The notes: a model not told the origin generated them from the letters alone. A stretch of DNA of 64,000 nt from Cuscuta epithymum (GCA_945859915.1 CAMAPF010000055.1:5330001-5394000), one strand, 5' to 3'. Positions 46,770 to 58,516 are shown, counted from the stretch's first letter. A program made the numbers and translations.

Positions 46770-47372
46770 TTACATACAAAAGGTAACGTCAGGATCAGTA
46801 GAAATAAGGCTGAACACGACCGCATCTCTCGGCTTCCCTTTGAGAAGATAATACCTCCTCAAAACTCCTTCCCTTTTGAACCCAACCTTCTCCAAAACCC
46901 TCTGCGATCCAAAATTGTCGACGTCAACAAGCGCCTCCAGCCTTTCCAGCTCCGGCCACTCCACGAACACCGACGCCGCCGCCATCTTCACCGCCTTCGT
47001 TCCGATTCCCTTCCCCCAATACTTGGAGCCCAGCACATACCCGATCTCGGCCCTGCACCTTTCGTCCCCTGTAAATTGCGACACCGAGATTGAACCGGCA
47101 ACCTTCCCGTCGACGCAGATCGCTCGGAACCACCGGTGCGTTAATATGTTGTTGCAGATGTACCGTTCGACGGATTCCTTGGATCTGAAAGTGTTCCAGG
47201 AGCAGAATTTGCTTACCTTTTCGTCTGATAAGCATTCCTGGTAGTACTCTTCCGCGTCCGAGAGATCCATGGGCCTCAAGGTCGGGCCGTTATCGCCGCC
47301 GTCTTTTTCCGGCCCTTCGCCGGCGGAGGTTAATTTGGGAGTTTGCTCTTCTACGGGATCGCAAAGCGACAT
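46770..47372 (-). CDS. GNAT-family N-acetyltransferase (RimJ/RimL-like)
   Basis: Intronless gene of 200 residues. The Acetyltransf_3-type GNAT fold occupies about residues 30-195. It starts TLRPMDLSDAEEYYQ, carries the acetyl-CoA-binding motif A around 110-130 (GYVLGSKYWGKGIGTKAVK, with the Q/R-x-x-G-x-G/A position read as WGKGIG) and motif B around 152-170 (DNFGSQRVLEKVGFKREG). The first 29 residues are charged and Gly-rich without a clear targeting signal. The substrate is unknown; related plant proteins are usually annotated only as GNAT proteins. A TATATA box sits about 135 bp upstream (47508-47513) on the same strand. Frames on the opposite strand are shadows. Confidence 0.93.
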   Translation of the reverse strand: MSLCDPVEEQTPKLTSAGEGPEKDGGDNGPTLRPMDLSDAEEYYQECLSDEKVSKFCSWNTFRSKESVERYICNNILTHRWFRAICVDGKVAGSISVSQFTGDERCRAEIGYVLGSKYWGKGIGTKAVKMAAASVFVEWPELERLEALVDVDNFGSQRVLEKVGFKREGVLRRYYLLKGKPRDAVVFSLISTDPDVTFCM

Positions 47373-47507
47373 CGCTATGGAGTGTTTGAAGGAGAAGGAA
47401 TATAGAAATTGCAGAGAAGGAAAAGAAGAAACGGTTTCATTTTATGGTGGGAACTGGGAAGTGGGAAGGGAAGGAAGGCCTGGAATTTCACTCGGGTTGA
47501 CTGCGTC

Positions 47508-47513
47508 TATATA
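47508..47513 (-). promoter_or_regulatory. Probable TATA box of the GNAT gene
   Basis: The minus strand reads gacTATATAgacgc about 135 bp upstream of the ATG, a plausible core-promoter position for a short 5' UTR of about 100 nt. The start site itself is not visible from sequence. Confidence 0.55.
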
Positions 47514-47569
47514 GTCAATTCGTTGTTGACTTGGTCCCCAAACAATGTTTTTTTGCTGACATTTTAATA

Positions 47570-47829
47570 CTCCCTCCGTAACTTAAAAATCTTCCCACTT
47601 TCCTTTTTCGTCCGTAACAAAAAAATCTTCCCATTTCTAAATCTTCCCATCATACCCTTAATAATTCTTAAAATAATACACTATTACAACTACTTTTTTT
47701 GGATTTATCATACATTCCACCATATTATTCCATTATTTTCCCATCATACCCTCAATAATTCATATCATCTTTCACTATTCTTAATCTACCTACTTTTGAA
47801 ATGGGAAGATTTTAAAGTTACGGAGGGAG
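47570..47829. mobile_element. Stowaway-like MITE upstream of the GNAT gene
   Basis: Ends CTCCCTCCGTAACTTAAAAATCTTCCCA and its inverse closing AAAGTTACGGAGGGAG, flanked by TA (47568-47569, 47830-47831). It starts only about 57 bp beyond the TATA box. Confidence 0.9.
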
Positions 47830-48000
47830 TATTTTATTCCTTATCGCCATCCATTTTAGATTGGATAAATATGGAGCATTACTCATTTATATAAGTCCAT
47901 ATATTGGTCAACATATTTGGTTATCAAGAGCCTTTCTTATAACCTCTACTTTCATTTAGCTCACCTAATTTTGTTTATGAAACACATAATCTTTTTGTTA

Positions 48001-48281
48001 TTTTCCATCATTTGCAATGGAATCAAGGACTCACTATTTTTTTGGCTTAACAATATGATGAAATAAAACAAAATGACTTACTAAACTGTCCACGCTTTTT
48101 TGTTATGAAGTAGCAGTCAGTCTATGCAATTTTCGACGTGATTTTCACCATGAGTCATCCTGAAATAGTGTCTTTGTACATTAGTACAAAGGTGAGACTG
48201 CGTACATCCGACTCCCCTTACTCCACCGTAGGTGGGAACCTTTACGGCATTGGGGTAATGATGGTGATGGTGATGGTGGTG
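48001..48281 (+). mobile_element. SINE copy, complete
   Basis: 281 bp flanked by a 16-17 bp duplication ACATAATCTTTTTGTTA (47984-48000; right copy 48282-48297 lacks one T). It carries 'gtgagactgcgtacatccga', 'ggcattggggtaatgatg' and a (GATGGT)n tail. Same family as 19248-19520, in the opposite orientation. Confidence 0.88.
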
Positions 48282-48297
48282 ACATAATCTTTTGTTA

Positions 48298-50346
48298 CTT
48301 TTTGGATTGAATTGGTCGAAATTGATGTTGTGCAATATTTTAACTACTTTTTATATAATTTGTTAAATATTTTATTAATAAAATATATTTTAAGTACAAT
48401 AGTTTCATTATTCAGTAGATTTAACTAGTTCAGTCTTTGACAGCGTTTCATTAATTTCAGCAAACTCATCTTGTTCCGTCGATCAACGGAAGAGGTTGTT
48501 CTGGGGATTAGATCTCTTATAGATATTGAAAAAGCTTTTACCTTAAAGTTGTGACGGAAGTGGAAATTGTGTAATTTTGTATGGTCCTCTTTCATTCATG
48601 CAAGATACCTCATAAATAATAACTTCTAAAGTTACTGATTGCTCAATATGGAGAAGAATCTGCGGTATAAATGATATAGCATCATTTTTCAGCTCCTTGG
48701 ATTCTGAATTGGAATTGTGGTTATTTGGAACCTTGAGCAGTTGAGCCTGATGGCCAGTTCTCTTTTTGCCTCTGCGTATAATTAAACTAGATAATGTGAA
48801 AATCCCACCTTCTATATGAGCCTGTAAAGAATACATGGAGTCTAACTACCATTATGAGCCCGTTTGGTGGGGATTTGTGACTTTATGGTTCTCTTTCATT
48901 CATGCAAGATACCCCATAAGTAGTGAGATGTCATGTGATATTAAGACAGAAATGACCGGAACTTTGGAGCATCTATTGGTCATAGCTCAGAAGATCAAGT
49001 TTATACCCAAAAAAAAGTGTGTCCTCATTCCTCAAAATTCAGGAGTATTTGCCATAACTTGCACTTGAGAGAAGGGTCTCATCTTATAAAACTAAATGGA
49101 AGGAATGACAAATAAGGATAAGTTTTGAACAGGTGTTTCATTCCAAAAAAACGTTAATTTGCTTTTCATTTTTGCTGGTGCGCAATTGGGGTGTTGGATT
49201 CTTCCGGCCGTCTCACTTGACTAATCCTCATATCCAATCATATGTTAATCAAGGAGATGGCCTATCACGATTCTTATACTACGTATAATGTTTAATTTTT
49301 TTCTGCAGAGGCCAGCATGCAGATTTTAGTTGTAAAATTCGGCTCAAGTGATATTTTCTGATTCCAGCTTTATCAACTTTCCTTTCCATTTCTCTAAAAA
49401 CGTTTCGTCATTTTTTTTAAAGTAATGGATTTGTGACTATTTATTTCACTCATCTATATAGTATGGTATTTACCAATTCTATGAAAATCACACGTTTTAA
49501 CAAGAACCGTGCTTAGTAACATTCAGAAGTCTAAATATCATAAGGGGTGAACTACATGATTATATAAACTGATAAGAAATAATTAAGAAATAAATAAAAC
49601 ATATGTAATTCATCTGATAATGCAGATTTTTGCAAGAATAAATCAGGTCTAAGCATCAAAATTTATTTTTATTAATTAGGAAACTCAAAGCAAGGAGCAA
49701 GAACAATAATCATTACACAACTATCATATACACACATTGCTACACATGGTGTGAGCATAAGTGAAATATGTTTTTTCTTTTCATTTCTAGCTTTCGTTCA
49801 AATTTCCTAACTTATTTATGATGATATATTTATTAGTTTGATATTATATTTTCATGTGTTACAGTTTAATGATGAAACCCAATGATGGTTAAATATATTT
49901 ATATTTTCTAATGCTTAATTGATAACATACAAGAATCACACCAATATGCACTATCGATTCTTATATCGATTCTTCAAATAATTTTTAGAACCAAATTGAT
50001 ATTGAATTATGAATTCTTCAAATATGTCCTAATTTTTAGAACCAAATTGATAACATACAAGAATGACACCAATATAATTTTCTTTTTAATTTTTATTCAA
50101 ATATATCTTGTATATCAGTATTCATGTATAATCTCTTTGTTCAATTAAATGCATACGAGCTCATCCGGGTACCCGCCTCTCGATCTCGTACAATTCCTGA
50201 ACTGATTGGTCAATTCGTGATCTTGGATAAATAATTAGTCAATTCCGATATGATTCCGGAACCGAGTATAAGCGTACTCGTCAAGACAAAAGAAAAGATC
50301 CACGAATTTTTTTTTAGTAAGGAGAAGAAACTATTGTAGAGAATTA
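48298..50346. other. Intergenic DNA
   Basis: Short ORFs at 48543-49068 show no domain. A phrase 'catgcaagatacc(t/c)cataa' occurs twice (48597 and 48901), suggesting an old local duplication. Nothing else recognised. Confidence 0.45.
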
Positions 50347-50683
50347 GAGCCTGTTTGGTAGCACGAAAATCGACTGTTTTGGCTGGTTCTGCTGAAATTT
50401 ATGAAGTTCTGGCTGAAGTGGCTGCATTGGCTGATTCTGCTGATTTAAGAAAAAATTATTTTATAAATATATTTTATTAATAAAATAAAGAAAAACTTAT
50501 ATGTAAAAATAGCTAAAATAGTCATCTACAGTAACTTCAGCCAATACAACCAGAAAAGTAACTTCAACCTTACTTTTTCTACTTATTACACAATTCAGCG
50601 CGCGAAAGCAAACATTGCGTGTTTGTTGAAAAAGCTAGCTGATAAGTCTGATAAGCCAAAAATCTGGGTTGCCAAACGGGCTC
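50347..50683. mobile_element. Tourist-like (PIF/Harbinger) MITE, complete, upstream of FBT
   Basis: 337 bp, the same length as the copy at 19915. Ends GAGCCTGTTTGG / CCAAACGGGCTC with TTA duplications (50344-50346, 50684-50686). It ends 360 bp before the FBT start codon and so may lie in or near its promoter. Confidence 0.92.
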
Positions 50684-51042
50684 TTAATGTACTAAAATAA
50701 GTTAAAATTCTAAATTGTGTCACTTAAACTTTTCAATCTATAACCTTTTAAAATTTTCTACTAATTCTTGACTGTATATAATAGACTTTTTAATTGAAAT
50801 TTGATCCTATTGTTATCCTTAAAAGTTTTACCATTCTTTCAAATGATTTTTGCCCGAATGAAATGGAAGTTATATACTCCGTATATGTTGGGAAATTGAG
50901 CATTTCTACCCAAATAAGATGGACAATGTCGGTTCCTCACTGCTTGCAGTTAACACTCTTTTTTAAAACAATGAAACATACTCCGTACTAAACACGGTAC
51001 GAAAGTTAACAGATTACAGAAATAGAATAATACATAAAATAA

Positions 51043-54000
51043 ATGGCGAAATTAATGCCCATTTCATGCCCAATCTTACCTTCGGGCTTTACAACTTTAT
51101 CAGTGCTTTACGATCCTCCATCTATAACCCGGATTCGTTGGAAGCGGCCTGCCGTAATCGCCGGGTCTCGCCGTCCCACTCGCCGGAAGCCACCATTTTC
51201 AGACATGTCTGTTTCGGTTCCTATCGCGGGTTCTATCCGGCGAGAGATCGATTCTGAACCGTTGCTAGGTTCTCGAAATGGTAAGTATGTTCAGTGCATA
51301 TATAAATTTAAAGCATTAATCTCCATAAAAGCTGTGTCTTTATAAGATATGAGTTACTTTTCCGATTATTTGTGTATGTGGACAGTATTAATTCCCAACC
51401 TGATCCATCACTAGATAGTAAAGCTGGAACCAATGTTTGCTAGCTCAACGAACTATCAATCGATATGAAAAGTACAACTTACGAATCAATAAGTGGAGCT
51501 TAGCTAAGTTTATTTTAGAATAAATGGATGTTTCCGAATCAATTTTCTTGTGAAGTAAATTGGTTGTTAAAGACTTATAATTTTGAATGTAAAAATATGT
51601 AGACTTTAATTTTAATTGATATAGATATGTCATCAGGTTAACCATTAACTTGTTTTAGAATTTTATTAAACGTGAAGTAGTTTCACCCCATGTTTTGTTC
51701 AATGATTTCTTCGGAATATTTTTTCATATATAAATCTTAAAGATGTATATAATTGTGAAGGATAGATATGGACCTATGCCTTGGATATGTTTTTTGATTT
51801 GTTTATGTGCCTGAACGGTTACAGCTCCAGCAGCAGGCTGTCACACAGTCACACAGAAAGAAAAAACTAGCTAGCATTCTTTAAAATGTTGAGCATGCGT
51901 TTTTGGTTTTGTCATTTTTAGATCCTAGCTAATCGAACGATCTGATTGCATTTTTGATTGGATGTATGCTTTTTCCTGTAATAAAGGTGTAGGGGAGGGG
52001 GATAGGCTGACAACAGATTTGGAGCAAGCTACAAGTGCATCAAGTAAAGGCCACAAAAACAAGTACTCTACGAGCTCCATCCGCTGCTTCGGAGTTGACC
52101 TTACACCTGATAACATTGCAGTGGCTATGGTATATTTTGTTCAGGGTGTCTTAGGACTTTCAAGACTTGCTGTCAGCTTTTACTTGAAAGATGACCTGCA
52201 TCTAGACCCTGCAGAGGTATGATGTCTGGAATTCTGGATATTCACAAACCCCATTATCATCATGATTTTTTAAAGCTGAATTTGTTACTAAGTTTACAAT
52301 ATTGTTAGACTAATATATCTTAAATTATGCAGAGTTAAATTCTTTATAAACTATCTAAAAATGAATTCCAACAAGGTTATCTAACATGCCATAAAACACA
52401 TTACCTTGGTTATACTTTCTAACCAAAACAAACTTGAAATGCCCCAGGTCGGAGTGTTAAGTAACATGGAGGTATATGGTGAAAAGAATTGGAGGACTAT
52501 TTATTGAAACTGGAAACTTATTGATAGTAACCCCCATGAAAAGCCGGCCATTAATAAATTCTGATGGACTGGACACTATATCATAAATGCTTTCAGAATT
52601 TAGAATTAAACAAGATTGCTAGAATAAAGTGTAATAGGGGGTGCTATGTAGCATTAGTAGTAATGTGTAAAAATGTGTTGAATACTTGAATGGGCTTCCT
52701 AAAATTGTGTGTCTAGTCAAAATGAGAAATAAAGTTATAAACTTTGTTAATCTAGTCAATAGATGAATATCTGATCTTAATAAAAGGACTGACAAAATCT
52801 TATATTGCTGACTAGACAGCAGTTATATCAGGATTTGCATCATTACCGTGGCTTGTAAAACCATTGTATGGATTTATCAGGTGATTTAGTTAAACTTGAT
52901 GCTTCTTCCCTTAAAAATTGCTTTAAAAGTTAGCAAGTTCTCAAGTAAACTTTTTTCCTTGTAGCGATTATTTCCCTCTTTTTGGATACCGGAGAAGATC
53001 ATATCTGGTTCTATCAGGGCTTCTTGGAACACTCTCCTGGAGTTTGATGTCAACCTTTGTTGACAGCAAGTATAGTGCTGCTTTTTGCATTCTTCTTGGA
53101 TCTCTTTCAGTTGCTTTCTCTGACGTTGTAAGTTCCTTTTGTCACCTACTCACTTATTCAACCATATGAATTCAATCTAGATGCCACCACAACTACCTTT
53201 TTTTTTAAAGCAACTACCTATACCTAGCATGTTACCCATAGTAGTTTTAGGTGAACATATTATTTTTATTCAACCAGTAGGCTATTACTTGGCCATCATT
53301 CTCATGGCTGCAAAATTGTCATGTGTGGATTGAGTTAGTCCTATCTCACCCCAAATAGATCTTCAAAGGTCAATGGCGAATGCTCTACATACCCCCTCAC
53401 ACCAAGTTTATTCAAAAAAGCTAGGGGTGGGCAAATGAGTCCTCACTTCCATAAGGGATGCCCTAAACCAACCACGGATTAGGTGGACACTTTGCAAACC
53501 ACTATTAAATTAGCATCTATTCATCATCATCATCATTACCCCAGTGCCGCAAAGGCTCCCATCTACGGTGGGGTAAGGGGGGGTCAGATGTACGCAGTCT
53601 TACCCATGCACTAAAGCACAAAGAGACTGTTTCCGAATGACCCATAGTGAAAATCGCGTCGAAAATTGCATAGACTGACTGTTACTTCATAAGAAAGAAG
53701 CGCAAACAGTTTAGTGAGTCATTTTGCTTTATTCCATCATATTTCAATCTTAAATTGAGTTAAATCGTTCTTCTACTTAATCGCAAGGTAAGTAGCAATT
53801 TGGAACAATTACTCGGTAGTACTCAGTGCTCATGTAGCCTTTTATTACTGTGTATATAAATACACACACACATTTATATTTATATTTATATCACATATTT
53901 TGAGTTTAAGTCCTATAATCCTATATATGTATGTATGCATAGAGAAAAAGAGTAATCATCAATAACTCACATTATTCATAAATCATCTAAAGAATTTCCT

Positions 54001-57000
54001 GTCAAATCACAGAATAGGAAAGAAACTGTAAAATTTATCCAGAAGTATTCAAAGCTTCAGACTTCATTAATGGTGGATTACAACTGAACATCAAGAAAGT
54101 AAGAACAGATAGTCAGATAGGACTCTTCGAGAGGTCCTGCTTCATCCTTGCGCCTCTTCCTTCCCAATACTTGACTGATTGCTGGGCCTTAAGCTTCGGT
54201 ACCTGAATCTTTTTCCCTATGTACTTCACAGCAGAAAGTAACAGAAGCAAGGACATGGTGGTAATATGCTCCTCAATGTTGTAAAGGTTATAATATCCCA
54301 ACACGAGGAATTGTCTTTACAACCAGAAATTGTTCGGTACCTGAATCTTTTTCCCTAAGTACTTGCTTTCGAACAATTTCTGGTTGTAAAGACAATTCCT
54401 CGTGGTACTCTCTATCTTGGGGACATCAATTACAGCAGCCTGAATAGTAAAATCCAGATTCACATTGGTTCCACCCCACTAGTATTCTGAATTAAAGCCA
54501 ATAACATCACCACGATTCTTACAATTGTCAACAGCACCAATCTCTTTTATTTTATCAACTTTTTCCTCAACACTGCTACCAAGAGCAAAATTATCAGCCC
54601 ATTTCAGTCCAAAATATGAGGAGTCCAAGCATAGAAGCATGACCATCTTGTGTTCATTTATATCCATTATGTTTGTTCGGAAACAGTCTCTCTCTCTGTG
54701 CTAAACAGGGGCAAGACTCCCTTTGTGGCACTGGGGTAACGATGATGATGATGTTTGTTCGAATTGAATGTCCAACAGAGACTACACCCGATGTGTCATA
54801 TATCTTGTCATCTGTAGCCTTGATCCATTTACCAGCAATAGCCATCTGAAACCGATAGTCACAAACTGCACCCCCATCTGGAAGAAGTATACAGACTACT
54901 GGCGTTCCCCTAACATTTCCCTTATCATTCCCAGTAATTCCTACTCCCAACCCAATTCGAATATATTTCATAGAATTCACACCATCCATTTTGAAACCCT
55001 CAAACTGATTCAGCCCTCCCAAAATTCCCTTTGATGAATGATTGTGCAAAGATCTATTAGGACACCCAACTCCAGTTCATGAACTCTACCCATCACAGAT
55101 TTAAAATGCTCTGGGTATTGGTCTAGTGCACTAGCATACCTTTGAACTTCATAGGTAAGGTTATCTGATTTGCACGCTTCGGACTCTTCTAGATTATCTG
55201 GTGAATCAACGTTTTCTGCCCCTTCCCGAATATCATCATTTGTCTCCATTTCTTGAACTGAAGGTGCAGACGGCGTAGGCTTCAACTCAGTGTTCAGAGT
55301 TGGCGGTGGAGTTCTCAGCAATGAAAGTTGTGCCTGGTGAGAGATGACTAGCGAAGATGAGTTGTGAGAGTCCGCGAGTGAGGAAGCCTGCGGTCTTGGA
55401 GAAACGGCTGGTGACGACACCTGCGAACAGTGCAATTCTGTTCTCGATTGCGTCGCACTCCGAAGCGAGTTCATAGCAGATGAGGACGCCTGCGAACTGA
55501 GACCAGCTGTTGCCGACCACTGCAAACTGAGTGAAGCAGTTCGCGAGTGCGAACTGGGAACTTCACATCTTGATCACGTCCTACGTGAACTGGTAGCCGA
55601 TAATGAAGCCTGCGAACTGGGAGGAGAAACAGTTCGCGACGAAGCCAGAGAACTAGGAGGAGTTGCTCGAACTGGGAGACGCAGTTGACGACTACGATGA
55701 GCCATGTTTTCAGATAGCCGACGGCGTCTAGGGCTCCTCGCTCTCCTGCAATTCAGCTGATCGATAATGGTCCGCACATTGTTAACATTTTCTCGCATTT
55801 CTCTCTCCAATTTTTCAATTCGAATCTCCAATTTTTTTTTCTCACCAGAATCGGTGCTCTGATACCAAAGATAAGTAACTCACAGAATAGTAAAGAAACT
55901 GTAAAATCTATCCAGAAGTATGCAAAGCTTCAGAGTTCATTAATGGTGGATTACAACTGTAAATCAACAAAGTAAGAACAGATAGGACTCTTGGAGAGGC
56001 CCTGCTCTCCCAGTCTATTTCTAACTGACTAACAACCTACCTCTTTATTCCTCCCTTCCCGTCTTACATACACAATCTCTCTTCTTTGAAGCTTCTCACA
56101 TTTAAATCTAGCTTTTTTAATGTTTTTATTTTTGGGTTAAAATATGTAGTTTAAGAAATTCTCAAAAACCTTTAAAAAGTGTTTTACTAAATTGAAGCTC
56201 TTAAGATATTTTTAATCCCACCATAGCCTAAATCTTATTATATTCCTTAAGATTTGTGCCAAGTAAACACACTCACCGGTCATGAAAACCAATGAGGTGG
56301 TTAACTCGTTTTTTTATACGAATTGAGTAGATAAAGTAGTTGACACGGTTATAGGATAGAATACCGAACTACGTGCCGATTAAAAAGCTTAGTACTAGAT
56401 TCAAACCCAGTAGAAACCAATCTGAGATACTCTGAGAGTATGCATATGCCTAATAGAGTATTTGCAACAACCTTTTCATGGTACATCATAGTGTTGATGC
56501 AGAAAGTAATGAACAAAGCAAATGTGCTCAAATTCATTGAGGCCATCTCGCTGGCGTGATTTAATTGACATGCATATATCTTTTTTTAATGTTGTATTCT
56601 TTTTTTATGTTATTTTCAGATGTGATATCAATTTGAGTCTTGGTGTAGGTCGTAGACTCAATGGTTGTTGAGAGGGCACGAGGCGAGTCGCAAAGTATGT
56701 CTGGATCTCTCCAGTCATTATGTTGGGGTTCTTCAGCCTTTGGTGGAATTGTCAGTGCCTACTTTAGTGGTTCCCTGGTGGATGCCTATGGTGTGCGGTA
56801 TGCTATATTGCTATGCCCTGTTTGTTGAGTGAAGCCATCTGACTATATATTCCCATTATGAATTTCCCTGCATTACTATACTTGCAGGTTTGTTTTTGGC
56901 TTGACAGCTTTGTTACCGCTGATTACTTCTGCAGTATCTGTCCTAGTAAATGAGCATCCTGTACGTGGCCCACTGAAGGGTCAGAATATTTCTCTAGACG

Positions 57001-58516
57001 ATAGTTTCTTTAAGAGCTCAAAGAATAACATTATTCAGTTATGGGAAGCTGTTAAAGATCCCAATGTTTTTCTGCCGACAATCTTTATATTCCTTTGGCA
57101 GGCAACTCCACAGTCTGATTCTGCAATGTTTTATTTCACGTATGTGCTTCCTTGTAAATGTTTCTAAGTCATTTCTGTGGTTATGTTTCCAAAACCTTAA
57201 AAGGTGTTTTTTGTGATTCTTGTAGGACAAATAAACTTGGTTTCACTCCAGAGTTCCTGGGACGTGTCAAACTTGTCACTTCAATTGCATCACTTGTTGG
57301 TGTTGGGCTGTATAACGGTTTCTTAAAGAATGTCCCCTTAAGAAAGATATTTCTTGCAACAACTATTATTGGGACAACCCTTGGGATGACACAGGTCTGT
57401 GATAATAATTATTCTTTTTTGTTTGTACACGCTGTATTCTTCATTTCCCCCTTCTTTTGTTGGGTTGTCAGATCGATATATCAAGTTGAAAGGATGTTGT
57501 GTCAATTTTGTGCCACATAGGTACTCCTCGTAACTGGATTGAACCGACAGTTTGGCATTAGCGATGAGTGGTTTGCAATAGGGGATTCATTGATTATTAC
57601 AGTCCTTGGCCAGGTGATTACATTTACATTTTAAAATATTTTCTTCTCGTGTGCTATACTGTGTATTTTCAAGAAATATTAAATTTGGTCTAACACATCT
57701 CATAATATCATATTGAGGAGAGGTTTAATTCACATTTATACTCAATACAACGCCTCATCCATCCCATCAGGCTTTGATATCACATACCGTAGTACTACTT
57801 ATCATACCCCCCTGCCATTTTGTTTATCATGTTCACCAACCTAATTCACATTTCTTCCCTGATTTTGTATATCAAATTACTGCCATTGCAAGAATCTAGT
57901 TTTTGTGGTTCAATAATACTTTAAGTAATTCTAACTATAACTTCAAAAAAAAGTAATTCTAACTATTATTGCTCCACAAGGAAGATTTAACTTTAACTCG
58001 AGTCAAGCCTTGTATTCCAAAATAGGACATATAAGATGTTGAACATAATTTGCACTTATATACTAGATGACCGATGTGGTGTAGCCATCCATTTGTAGCT
58101 GCAACCATATGTGTTTGGTTTTTATTTGTCACCTATGTTTGTAAGCCAAACTGACCCTGCTTAATGTGTCCGCCTAGAACACATTGGTTCTGTGGTTCGT
58201 AACGACTGGTTCTTGCTTTCAGGCTTCTTTCATGCCGGTTCTTGTACTAGCTGCAAGAATATGTCCACAAGGAATGGAAGCAACTCTGTTCGCAACACTA
58301 ATGTCAATATGTAATGGGGGAAGTGTCCTCGGGGGTCTCATTGGCGCCGGCCTAACCCAGATCTTCGGGGTGACCAGGGACAAGTTTGACAACCTGGCAG
58401 CTCTGATCATTCTTTGCAATCTCAGCTCATTGTTACCTTTACCATTGCTTGGTCTCCTGCCCAAAGACGAGCCTGAGTCAAATGAGAACACAGATATCGA
58501 GATGAAGTCCAATTGA
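51043..58516 (+). CDS. FBT: Folate-biopterin transporter, plastid type (BT1/MFS)
   Basis: Integral membrane carrier for folates of the BT1 branch of the major facilitator superfamily; the Arabidopsis homologue At2g32040 acts at the plastid envelope. Nine exons, all GT-AG and in phase: 51043-51280, 51987-52216, 52816-52880, 52965-53127, 56649-56797, 56888-57139, 57226-57394, 57521-57613, 58223-58516. They give about 550 residues, close to the usual 560. The first 80 residues are Ser/Arg-rich like a transit peptide. The transporter follows: DLTPDNIAVAMVYFVQGVLG, LPWLVKPLYGFIS, DYFPLFGYRRRSYLVLSG, SDV-VVDSMVVERARGESQS (across intron 4), GIVSAYFSGSLVDAYG and the last helices around MSICNGGSVLGGLIGAGLTQ. 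It ends acidic (DEPESNENTDIEMKSN). Intron 4 is 3.5 kb because of nested insertions. No lesion seen. Confidence 0.96.
53518..53790 (-). mobile_element. SINE copy in FBT intron 4
   Basis: Strong similarity to the SINE at 19248-19520 in the same orientation, including the (CAT)n end at 53520, 'attaccccagtgccgcaaag', 'gtacgcagtcttaccc' and 'gcacaaagagactgtttccg'. The far end is diverged and no target duplication was found, so that border is approximate. Confidence 0.8.
54302..54404. repeat. Perfect 35-bp inverted repeat with 33-bp spacer
   Basis: Arms 54302-54336 and 54370-54404 are exact reverse complements (the left arm begins cacgaggaattgtctttaca). The spacer 'gtacctgaatctttttccct...' is itself a near copy of 54198-54226. 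Transcribed on either strand, it would form a strong hairpin. Confidence 0.97.
54405..55049 (-). pseudogene. Unrecognised ORF of the LTR element, interrupted by a SINE
   Basis: The right segment reads GFKMDGVNSMKYIRIGLGVG through CILLPDGGAVCDYRFQMAIA to SVGHSIRTN. After the SINE at 54680-54750 the sequence continues MDINEHKMVMLLCLDSSYFG through KIKEIGAVDNCKNRGDVIGF and onwards to about 54405. I cannot match it to a known family; it could be a captured host gene fragment or element-specific. The inverted duplication at 54302-54404 lies at its distal end. Confidence 0.4.
54680..54750 (+). mobile_element. Short SINE copy inside the LTR element
   Basis: 71 bp flanked by a perfect 11-bp duplication ATGTTTGTTCG (54669-54679, 54751-54761). 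It starts 'gaaacagtctctctctctgt' and ends 'ggcactggggtaacgatg' plus (ATG)n, matching the 3' part of the SINE family with a further internal deletion of the GGTGGG hairpin region. Confidence 0.85.
55010..55831 (-). pseudogene. Gag-like ORF of the LTR element (coiled coil, Ser-rich), with in-frame stop
   Basis: Two same-frame segments (55831-55574 and 55525-55010) are separated by a stop. The N-terminus MEIRIEKLEREMRENVNNVR is a heptad-like coiled coil, followed by RRARSPRRRR and a long Ser/Thr/Ala-rich stretch with repeats of the SSQAS/SRT kind. The repeats correspond to DNA words 'gcgaactg/cagttcgc'. Position directly after the primer-binding site suggests a gag-equivalent. Confidence 0.45.

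Larger units (their letters stand above)
54004..56073 (-). mobile_element. Non-autonomous LTR element in FBT intron 4
   Basis: About 135 bp beginning 'cacagaatag.aaagaaactg' occurs as a direct repeat at about 54008-54140 and 55880-56012 and represents LTR sequence. Next to the right copy the minus strand reads TGGTATCAGAGC (55856-55867), the initiator-Met primer-binding site, so the element is transcribed opposite to FBT. Its interior codes for unrecognised proteins and has no protease, integrase or RT. Confidence 0.7.

Noticed and set aside
46752..47514. Plus-strand and second-frame ORFs over the GNAT gene
   Set aside because: Shadows of the minus-strand acetyltransferase frame, which alone shows conserved motifs.
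53881..53945. Short AT and CA dinucleotide runs in FBT intron 4
   Set aside because: Imperfect and short; not worth a separate microsatellite call.
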